Assembly: GCA_910587555.1 (NCBI GenBank)
Contig: CAJULV010000003.1
Location: forward strand, 87,361-124,995
DNA from: an uncultured Acetatifactor sp.
GTDB taxonomy: Bacteria > Bacillota > Clostridia > Lachnospirales > Lachnospiraceae
Reading direction: 5' to 3'
Length of the DNA: 37,635 nucleotides
The stretch's first letter is position 1. Every line of letters starts with the position of its first letter. Below the pieces are notes generated by a model that worked only from the letters and a program-made list of their open reading frames with translations, ran no database searches and was not told where the DNA came from. Shown here in pieces: positions 30,950 to 37,635 of this stretch. The position numbers and the translations under genes are program-made.

Positions 30950-31642
30950 TTAACTACCTTTTTTCAACACACATACATACAGATACTCGCTTTCCCACAT
31001 TTGATTATCCAGAATGCTCTCCCCTTTACGTATGTCCGCAACATCTAATTTTTCTCCCCAAAACTCTTTCAGTCTTTCTTCCGTAAAAGCAGTTCCTGTC
31101 TGTTTGCTCCTGTAAAACTCATAATCATCCACTTCATCAGCGCCATCTTCCCCTGCCGCAAAACACAGCAAAATAAAATAACCGTTTTCTGCTAATATAC
31201 TTGATACAATATCTCTGTATTGTAAGCGCCTATGTGGTGCCAAATGATGAAAAATACCACTGTCTATTACCAGGTCAAACTTCTGATCCATAAAATCCAA
31301 TGCAAAAATGTTCTCTGCTTTAAAGGTTACTCTTTCCGCCTGACTCTCTCTTGCATACCTTTTCGCATTTTCTATTGCAATCTCTGACAAATCATATGCT
31401 TCTGTATCGACACCATTTTTAGCAAGATAAATTGCGTTGCGGCCTTCTCCACAGCCAAATTCGCAGGCGTTTTTAATATTATGCTCTCTTATAAAATCAA
31501 CAACACATTTATCTGGAAGTTTATTATATTTCAAAAATGGGGCAGGCTTATCCCGCTTAATATAAAAGGTGTTCCACTCCACTCCCTCTGCATATCTGTC
31601 CAACATATGAAATAAATCATCTATTGAATTAATAAAATTCAT
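30950..31642 (-). CDS. Class I SAM-dependent methyltransferase
   Basis: This 230-residue methyltransferase has motif I ACEFGCGEGRNAIYLAKNG (about residues 57-76), the acidic end of strand 2 in EAYDLSEIAIENAK, and the strand 4 motif FDLVIDSGIFHHL. It resembles TehB or thiopurine-type small-molecule methyltransferases. There is no membrane part. ATGs exist at 31648 and 31681, but GGAGG is 7 bases before the ATG at 31642, so I chose that. It lies 77 bases before the GyrI-like gene on the same strand. The target could be a toxic small molecule; this is an inference from size and neighbours. Confidence 0.85.
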   Translation of the reverse strand: MNFINSIDDLFHMLDRYAEGVEWNTFYIKRDKPAPFLKYNKLPDKCVVDFIREHNIKNACEFGCGEGRNAIYLAKNGVDTEAYDLSEIAIENAKRYARESQAERVTFKAENIFALDFMDQKFDLVIDSGIFHHLAPHRRLQYRDIVSSILAENGYFILLCFAAGEDGADEVDDYEFYRSKQTGTAFTEERLKEFWGEKLDVADIRKGESILDNQMWESEYLYVCVLKKGS

Positions 31643-32155
31643 ACCCATACCTCCAAACAATTTCTTATTTTTTCTTGACACCGTTTTGGCAGCAAAATAA
31701 TTTTCTACTTATCCGTCCTTATTCCATTGTGCCAGCACCATGTCATTTATACAGCTACGGGAAATCAGATAAACACTGTATTCACATGTAAACAGAACTC
31801 TATTGAACTAATACAGACGTGTAATCATGAAAAATTACACATTTGCTTTTATATATTCAGCAAAGAAAATTTGACGCAGCCCTATTCCACTGGCTTATTA
31901 TATCTTGCATTTTCTACCTCCAGATCTTCAAATTGTAAATCGGGCGTCTTCTGTTTTTGCCTCTATAAAAACAGAACCAAGGGTAGACTTGTATGAAATT
32001 GCATAAAGAATAATGTATACAAACTGCAATCACTGCTTTGTTTTGATTATACCAATCCCCTTGCGCGGCATCAAGTACTAAGAATAATTTCTCCTAAATC
32101 CGCAAAAAAGCAACAATTTTTGAATTTTCCACCACTCTAATCAACAAATAGGAAT
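31643..32155. other. AT-rich gap without a supported gene
   Basis: About 510 bases with no recognisable gene, terminator or strong promoter. An 89-codon open frame on the plus strand (31727-31996) lacks a ribosome site and protein-like composition. Codon-poor, T-rich sequence suggests decayed or regulatory DNA between the methyltransferase and the BREX remains. Confidence 0.5.
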
Positions 32156-32479
32156 TTATATATTTAACAAATCATACGGATTAAATATGATACCTGTCCT
32201 TATTAGCCGTATCAGTATTGCTGATTCCAATACCCCATAAAGCAGACTGAATAATCGTTTTTTATTTGTTGGAATAACTGCTAATAATGAAGAAGTAAAA
32301 CATAAATAAACAATACCTAACAGCAACTTATCTTTTGCCGTGCTGAAAGTCCAATACTGACCAGTAAAAGCAGTTAAATACCACTCGGTTAAAAAAATCA
32401 TAAAAGGTAAGGAAGAAATGAAATTCACATAATGCTGTTTTTTATGTATCTGCCATATCATAAATCCACATAACGGCAC
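32156..32479 (-). CDS. Possible small membrane protein downstream of brxL
   Basis: A 107-codon frame with three hydrophobic segments (FISSLPFMIFLTEWYLTAF, LLLGIVYLCFTSSLLAVIP, LFSLLYGVLESAILIRLI) separated by short basic loops. The composition is convincing for a membrane protein. The start is uncertain: a GTG at 32479 is 13 bases after the brxL stop with no good ribosome site, and an ATG follows six codons later. It may be a real short gene, the end of a longer broken gene, or part of the BREX transcript. No family is recognised. Confidence 0.45.
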   Translation of the reverse strand: MPLCGFMIWQIHKKQHYVNFISSLPFMIFLTEWYLTAFTGQYWTFSTAKDKLLLGIVYLCFTSSLLAVIPTNKKRLFSLLYGVLESAILIRLIRTGIIFNPYDLLNI

Positions 32480-32492
32480 GTTTCAGACGTAT

Positions 32493-33578
32493 TTACTCCA
32501 CCCCCAAAGCCTTAAACACAGCATCCTCCGCACTTGCATATGGTATCAACTGAAACGCACTCATCAAATCTGCCGGAACTGTCGCAAAATCCGCAAAGGA
32601 AGTTGATGGAATCAATACCTTCTTTGCACCACTGTCCAGGCAAACCTGAAGCGCATTTGCCAGTTCATCCACTTTTATCATTGTTCCGCTGATACTGATT
32701 TCTCCCATAATAGCGGTTGAGCTAAGCACCGGCTTATTCAGGGCAATCGAACACAATGCAATCAGCGTTGGGAGCGCCAGCTTCCCTGTCATTCCGATTC
32801 CCTGCAAATCCTGATAATTGATAACATAATCCTTCGCTGTCGTGCTGATAGAACCGCTAATTCTATTACCATTGGCTTTCAAATAACTAAAAGCAGTATT
32901 TGACGCCTCCTTCGCATCCCGGTCAGAACCCAGGCCTGTCCTTTCAAACTTCCCGGAACCCGGCAACATCTGGCTTTCCAGTCGAAACACCCCTATCATC
33001 CCGGATTTACCACGAGATACCGTATATACTTGTCCCGGATTACACAATCCCTCTGGAATCAGATTTCCACCCCCCTGTTCAGGCACGGAGACATAATGTT
33101 CCGACAGATCCTCTAAATCTATGTAAGAAAAATTTACATCATAAAACTCCATACCGCCCAGCTTTTTCAGTTGTTCTTTCACTCTGCGCCGCATCTCCAA
33201 AGCAAGCTGCAATATTTCTTCCAACTCCTGCCTGGTATAAGCGCCATCCGGATATATCAGCTTTGTCAGGCCACCCACCATTTTCCGCACCGCTATGGTA
33301 TCTCTTTGATTTAAGTTCTTTCCAAGCCTGAAATACCTGTCCAAGGCATCTCCATACTGCTCCTTGCGCAATTCCCTTAAAAATTCAGCCAGGTAATCTG
33401 TTATAAAACCATACTCATCTGTAAAATGCTCCGGTCTGAATTTAGGAATTTCCCACCCTGGCACATAACAATGCATTCGGTCCAAAAATGCCGTATCGGT
33501 TCCCATTACCGGCGGAAACGGATCAAATAAGCTGGAAGTCTTTAGCAGCACATCCACACTTTGATTGATATTTCCCAC
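32493..33578 (-). pseudogene. brxL: BREX protein BrxL, C-terminal fragment (frameshifted)
   Basis: A 361-codon frame that continues BrxL after a deletion: GNINQSVDVLLKTSSLFDPF, then YVPGWEIPKFRPEHFTDEYG, YFRLGKNLNQRDTIAVRK, KLIYPDG, VKEQLKKLGGMEFYDVNFSY, VPEQGGGNLIPEG, and a Lon-like C-terminal domain (MGEISISGTMIKVDELANAL). These are hallmark BrxL segments. Where Lon carries its catalytic Ser I read GMTGKLALPT. The first codon is a chance GTG inside the junction, without a ribosome site, so it is unlikely to be made alone. The N-terminal part is in another frame at 33542-34486. Lost in between is the region with the Walker B motif. Intact BrxL is an AAA+ ring protein of the BREX phage-defence system; this copy should not work as encoded. 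Confidence 0.85.
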
Positions 33579-34486
33579 AAACCCACAAGTCCTACCGTTT
33601 TTCGCCCCATATTGTAAAACAGATTTGCCACCGTAGTCTGTCCGCCGGATACCAATATACTGTTGGGCGATATCTCTTTGAACAAATGCGATTTCCCCGT
33701 GCTTCTGGGTCCAAGTTCACACAAATTAAAATTGTTTTCCACCAGGGGAATCATGCGTATCAGAAGCAGCCACTTTTCCCGGCAAGTCAATGTATCAGGT
33801 TCCATACCGATTGACCGCAGCATAATGTCCATCCATTCCTCTTTAGAAAACTGTCTGCGCGCGCTCTTCAACTCCTCAATATCCACATGAGGCATCTGTA
33901 TCGGTGTAAGTTTAACGATTCTAATCGGAGAAACTGCCTCTTTTGTTTTTTTCTTTCTGGACTGCACAGGATTTCCATCGATATCCACAATCCCGGAAAG
34001 CATATCCTCTTCCAACTTATTCTCCGATCTATATTCAAGCTGAATAATACACCAAATTCCCCCGCATAACAGGCGATCGTATTTTTCCGGATATGTATCC
34101 TCTATTTGAATACCGCTCAATCCCAGATTTGAAAATTCTGCTTCGTGTTGGTCTTTACGTATGTTTAGGGAAACCGTAACTTTATCAATAATCGTGTAAT
34201 TCCCTTTTGCCCTCAATGTAGATAAAATCTTCTGTGCCTCGTCCGGGCGCACAAAGTTATCCGCCAGAATCTTCTTGACATTTTTTACGCCCTTCCCGAT
34301 TACTTCTTCATCATCCAAACTGCAGTATTGCCCCAGTAAAAATTCAAGAACATAGACGGGAACATTCGCACCCTCCTTGATTTTCTTTGTCAGGTCTTTT
34401 CGCACAATTTTACCATCAAAATATTGACGGAGCTTACCCTTTATTATTTCACGGGTATCCTCTATTCCTTCCTCAATCCGCTCCAT
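33542..34486 (-). pseudogene. brxL: BREX protein BrxL, N-terminal fragment (frameshifted)
   Basis: A 314-codon frame covering the BrxL N-terminus and the first part of its AAA+ domain. It contains VPVYVLEFLLGQYCSLDDEE, then the Walker A motif ELGPRSTGKSHLFKEISPNS (Lys in GKS), then SILVSGGQTTVANLFYNMGR and VGLVGLWE. After that the frame turns into ISIKVWMCC and stops, because the sequence jumps from the VGLW segment directly to the GNIN segment in another frame. Family proteins carry about 47 more residues there, with the Walker B (VVAFDEVAG-like) motif. The ATG at 34486 has AGGAGG 7 bases before it and is 11 bases after the pglZ stop, so expression as a truncated protein is likely. The two fragments together are a disrupted brxL. 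Confidence 0.87.
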
Positions 34487-34497
34487 ATGGCATCCTC

Positions 34498-37092
34498 CTA
34501 TCCAAAGAAATCAAAATCATCCACTGCCAGAGCAATGTCTATTTGAAATTCTTCCTGCGCTTTTATTTCTCCGCCTTCCTCCGCAATCACAAGATAATAA
34601 ATTTCTTTGTTATCATATTTCAGGGACTTCAGATTAAAGCTGCACCGGAATGTACGCTCCTGTCCATTCTCACTGGTCTTATCCGCAATGATTTTCTGAA
34701 CGTCACTGATTTGTTTTCCGTTTCCATCCGTAAAATATGCCTGATAAACAGCCCCCACTCTGTTATCTCCCACCGCCTGCTTCTGATAAAAATTCAGTGA
34801 GAAAATCAGATTGCTAATCTTATGTGTTGCGGAAAGCAAACTTACTTCCACGGGTTTTGTATCATATGCATCCTTATTGCGCTGATATTCTTTGGATTGA
34901 TTCCTGATAAAATGATATTCTATCAGAGGAACACACAATTCCTGCAGGCTGATACCGCCATGTACATAATTCAATCCGCCGCCATTCATTTTGATACGGA
35001 CATTCTCCCTGGGCGCATATGCCTCATAATCCGTATTCCCATCAAGGAATTTTACATACTGTAAATATTCCGGCTTTGAATCTTTCATCAGAATTGCATA
35101 TCGCCTGCCATACTCCACGATACGATTTTTAAATCCTGCTTTATCTGCCTTATCCTCCTCGGTCAAAGGACTATATGTGTATAAAAATCCGTGGTCCGCC
35201 GTAATCATGATGTTTGTCCCGCCAAAGTCGCTGGTAATAATCCGCACAAGATTTTTCAACTCTTCCATGGCATCATCACAGGCCGGGAAAACAAGTGAGT
35301 CCGCAGTATGACTGGCCTCATCAATGGTATCATGATAGATATATACCACATTCTTCGACTTCACCCATGCACTCCGCTCCTGCCTTTTGGCAGTTACCAG
35401 ATCTGTATATTTTAACGCAACACTGTCTTCCCTGTCAGCCTTTAACACCCTGTCCCTGTCATGACACTCTGTACTCTTACCATCCGCAAGCACCTCAACC
35501 ATATTCCCCCGAAGCTCTACCGACAGCGTTTCGTGGGGAAGCAATGCTGCCATTCCAAACTTTGTAATCGTAGGGAAAATCCCCTGCATACTGCTTAATT
35601 CCACCTGGCTTTTTGTCTCTCTGCGCAATTGCTCCGCCAGGTCAGCCGCGACTTCATACCGCAGCGCATCCGAAATAATCACAAACACCCTGTTATCCGC
35701 ATTCTTCACCTTGCTCCGATAGAAATCCGTCTGCTGCGGAATTTCCGGTATCTTTCCATAGCGCTCCATTTCCGCCGCGCATACTTTTGACCAGTTTTCT
35801 CCCAACTGTCCTAAAAACCAGTTTTGATACAGCCCCTCTGCCTTTTCCGTCACATGGCTGAAGAGATCGTGAAGTTTCGCATGATACGTTTTCAGGCTCC
35901 TGCCGTAACTTCTATGAAACAAACGGTAAAAAACATCCATCTTGTAATATTCCGCAGTATATTCCTTCCAGACTTTCACCGCCTGCGCGGAATGGAAACC
36001 GGCCGTATGCCCTTTGAAAAAATCCTGCATATTTGCAATCTGCAAGATGCCCTCATAAAAGTCTTTCACTTCCTCATACCACACACAAGTGCGCCGTTTT
36101 TCCACTGTCTCCCGGATTCTGTTTACCTCTATAATGCTATCTGCAATTTCCGTCATCAGCTTTATTAAAATCAACTCATGAATACAGGGAAAGATTTCTG
36201 TATTGACAAGGTCCGCCACATCCTGTTTCCCAAATTGCTCTGAAAGCTTTAATTCCTCCTCAATTCCTGTTGCAATCTCACGCAGCCGGTCTGCATCCGT
36301 ACCATGCAGCCACTCCGATACAAAATCATAACAATATGCCTGATGCGCCTCCGACAGAAAACCTTTCCATTTTGCCAGAAATTCCGGCTGCATGGTGCGG
36401 GTTGCGCCGGTTAATAAAATATGCGCTGCCAAATGGCCCAAATTGGGAGTATCTGCACCATAGCCTGTGCCTTTCTGCACCATGTTCCAAAAGGCCTTAT
36501 CGATTCCATAGTCTGCGAAATCACAGTATAAATGATTTGTCTCCGCATCCAGTCCGGCACAAAGCACCTTCTTTATAATGGCAGACGGCGTCACATCTAC
36601 AATACCTGCCAACGCCCCCATAACAGCCATATCAAGCTGCCTCGGCACAGACGGGACATGTTTCTGCTTTGCAATCTTTTCTCTGCGAACAGATGCTTTA
36701 AAAAACTTACCATACCCTTTCACCTGCTTCCTAAGTACTGCCGTCTGCGGAAGTCCCATTTCATCCATCCAGTTTGAAATCAGATCAGCCCGGTACTCCT
36801 CGCTGTACAGCCTGATATCCAAAAGCCAGTCATCCTCTGGTTTCTCGTGGGACAAAGGACAATAAATCACATAATTGCCTGTGGTATCTTCCACTCCCAG
36901 TAATTTCTTCACGGCAAAATAATTTGTCCCTGTAAGCGCAATCAACTTCGCATCCTGCAGGACAATTTCATCCAACTGGTCTTCAAATTCCCGTTCTTCA
37001 TCACACCAGAATATAATTCTGCGTTTATAAAATTCCGGTAAGGGCCTCGCAAAACGCTGGTTCAAATCCTGTATCACTTTTTCTGAATCCAT
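34498..37092 (-). CDS. pglZ: BREX phosphatase-domain protein PglZ (type A)
   Basis: This 864-residue protein fits BREX type 1 PglZ (BrxZ). It has an N-terminal region (RIIFWCDEEREFEDQLDEI, LIALTGTNYFAVKKLL), a helical middle (about 180-440), and the PglZ alkaline-phosphatase-like domain (about 470-690). Metal-site motifs are VFVIISDALRYEVAADLAEQ and NIMITADHGFLYTYSPL, with HDTIDEASHTADSLVF between them. GAGGT is 6 bases before the ATG. The frame is intact to the stop, 11 bases before brxL. PglZ is needed for BREX methylation and defence. brxC and pglX, its usual partners, are not in the window, and the next upstream frame is a broken ATP-binding regulator. The gene looks complete even though brxL is broken. 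Confidence 0.92.
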   Translation of the reverse strand: MDSEKVIQDLNQRFARPLPEFYKRRIIFWCDEEREFEDQLDEIVLQDAKLIALTGTNYFAVKKLLGVEDTTGNYVIYCPLSHEKPEDDWLLDIRLYSEEYRADLISNWMDEMGLPQTAVLRKQVKGYGKFFKASVRREKIAKQKHVPSVPRQLDMAVMGALAGIVDVTPSAIIKKVLCAGLDAETNHLYCDFADYGIDKAFWNMVQKGTGYGADTPNLGHLAAHILLTGATRTMQPEFLAKWKGFLSEAHQAYCYDFVSEWLHGTDADRLREIATGIEEELKLSEQFGKQDVADLVNTEIFPCIHELILIKLMTEIADSIIEVNRIRETVEKRRTCVWYEEVKDFYEGILQIANMQDFFKGHTAGFHSAQAVKVWKEYTAEYYKMDVFYRLFHRSYGRSLKTYHAKLHDLFSHVTEKAEGLYQNWFLGQLGENWSKVCAAEMERYGKIPEIPQQTDFYRSKVKNADNRVFVIISDALRYEVAADLAEQLRRETKSQVELSSMQGIFPTITKFGMAALLPHETLSVELRGNMVEVLADGKSTECHDRDRVLKADREDSVALKYTDLVTAKRQERSAWVKSKNVVYIYHDTIDEASHTADSLVFPACDDAMEELKNLVRIITSDFGGTNIMITADHGFLYTYSPLTEEDKADKAGFKNRIVEYGRRYAILMKDSKPEYLQYVKFLDGNTDYEAYAPRENVRIKMNGGGLNYVHGGISLQELCVPLIEYHFIRNQSKEYQRNKDAYDTKPVEVSLLSATHKISNLIFSLNFYQKQAVGDNRVGAVYQAYFTDGNGKQISDVQKIIADKTSENGQERTFRCSFNLKSLKYDNKEIYYLVIAEEGGEIKAQEEFQIDIALAVDDFDFFG

Positions 37093-37101
37093 TCTGTTAC
37101 C

Positions 37102-37554
37102 TCAATCCAACGATTTTTTCTCTGTTATTTTCCAATACCCGCTTTTCGGAGAACCACAACGAATCAATATTCCGCTCTCTTTCAGCTTTTTGATATTTAC
37201 TTCCACATTTCTGCTAGACACGCCAACCTGCTGTGCCAGTTTTGCGGCGGAAAGTTTTGCATCCACAGACAAAAGCTCCAAAATCTTCCTTTGTGTCTCA
37301 TTGAAATCTTCTCCCATGTTTCTCCGATGTTTCTCCGATGCTTCTCCGATGCTTCTCCCATGCTTCTCCGATGTTTCTCCCATGTTTCTCCGATGCTTCT
37401 CCGATGCTTCTCCGATGCCGCTATCATCTGCTATTTCCGAAAATGGTCTGCGATAAAGATTTACCCGGAACATATCGTCAAAAACCTGGATTTCCGGGTT
37501 TGGAAGTTCATACTGTTCTGCTGCCTGCTTTATTCTCCGTATTCCACCGCAAAT
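37102..37554 (-). pseudogene. 3' remnant of an AlbA_2/HATPase-type ATP-binding regulator
   Basis: An open frame without a good start begins just after a TAA (plus 37555-37557). It reads GGIRRIKQAAEQYELPNPEI, then FDDMFRVNLYRRPFSE. This matches the end of the ATPase domain of AlbA_2-type ATP-binding proteins (usually GSGIRRI and FFRVTLYR). A linker of repeated SEKHRRNMGE units follows, then a winged helix (FNETQRKILELL, AAKLAQQVGVSSRNVEVNIK, LKESGILIRCGS). The N-terminal two thirds of such a protein are absent, and sequence before the stop codon does not continue it in any frame. The ATG at 37473 could start a 123-residue piece with only the winged helix. It ends 9 bases before pglZ. Related regulators occur in BREX loci. 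Confidence 0.65.
37318..37420 (-). repeat. 15-bp coding tandem repeats in the winged-helix remnant
   Basis: The plus strand reads TTCTCCGATGC and TTCTCCCATGT variants repeated about seven times with a 15-base period. They encode SEKHR, RNMGE, GRSIGEA-type units. Such spacers are common in this family and vary in copy number. Confidence 0.75.
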
Positions 37555-37565
37555 TTAGGCGCCAG

Positions 37566-37577
37566 CACAAATTTGTG
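37566..37577. other. Perfect 12-base palindrome near the remnant's 5' boundary
   Basis: CACAAATTTGTG lies 9 bases from the stop that marks the break point of the ATP-binding protein remnant. It could be an operator or a mark of rearrangement. Nothing else is recognised between here and the window end. Confidence 0.35.
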
Positions 37578-37635
37578 AGAGAAAATTATGGGTGAATTTA
37601 GATTATCTCTTTAGAAGTTCTTATATGTCGGTATA

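Noticed and set aside
31727..31996. An 89-codon open frame in the AT-rich gap
   Set aside because: No ribosome site and Cys/Phe/Ser-rich composition without any recognisable domain.
34387..36865. Plus-strand open frames opposite pglZ
   Set aside because: They are short, without ribosome sites, and lie opposite a clearly recognised 864-residue protein.

Overview
The window looks like a chromosomal segment of a gut-type, spore-forming Firmicute, most likely Lachnospiraceae or a close relative. This is inferred from strong AGGAGG-type ribosome binding sites, a YesM/YesN-type two-component system beside an LplB/YtcP-type sugar ABC transporter, Gly-X-Y exosporium-like proteins with a BclB-like C-terminus, and a clostridial-style Rpn-family nuclease. 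No rRNA, tRNA, CRISPR array or complete insertion sequence was recognised.

Layout. (1) 299-802: a GNAT acetyltransferase on the plus strand. (2) 839-12977, minus strand: a carbohydrate-use operon read from right to left. It holds two ABC permeases, a lipoprotein binding protein, a GH28/GH49-like beta-helix protein, a second beta-helix protein, an SGNH esterase, a GH94-like phosphorylase and a second SGNH esterase. Only the binding protein carries an export signal, so the sugar is probably imported as an oligosaccharide, then de-esterified and phosphorolysed in the cytoplasm. A 100-bp higher-order tandem repeat lies between the two beta-helix genes. (3) 13336-15257, minus strand: an Rpn-family nuclease with an unusual hexapeptide-repeat N-terminus, and a small single-pass membrane protein. 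(4) 15607-19655, plus strand: a collagen-like protein, a family 2 glycosyltransferase with a repeat-rich C-terminus, and a large collagen-like protein with a BclB-type C-terminal domain. This is probably a spore-surface glycoprotein locus. (5) 19869-25316, minus strand: an FAD-dependent oxidoreductase, a YesN-like response regulator and a YesM-like sensor kinase in one tight cluster, likely serving the sugar operon. (6) 25545-28182, plus strand: a TetR regulator, an unrecognised protein and a DUF1266 protein. Two copies of the same 15-6-15 inverted repeat stand before tetR and before the unrecognised gene, suggesting one small regulon.

(7) From about 28.5 kb the sequence becomes visibly more AT-rich and the content is accessory. 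It contains an XRE regulator with a large C-terminal domain, two GyrI-like ligand-binding proteins, a SAM methyltransferase, a small membrane ORF, and the end of a BREX phage-defence locus (brxL, pglZ and a 3' remnant of an ATP-binding regulator). brxL is split into two frames. Compared with the family as I remember it, about 140 bases that encode the Walker B region are missing. The junction carries a 9-base word that could have served as a direct repeat for the deletion, so this BREX copy is probably inactive or off-state. The rest of BREX (brxA, brxB, brxC, pglX) is not in the window.

All functional calls come from reading motifs and from memory of protein families. No database search was run.
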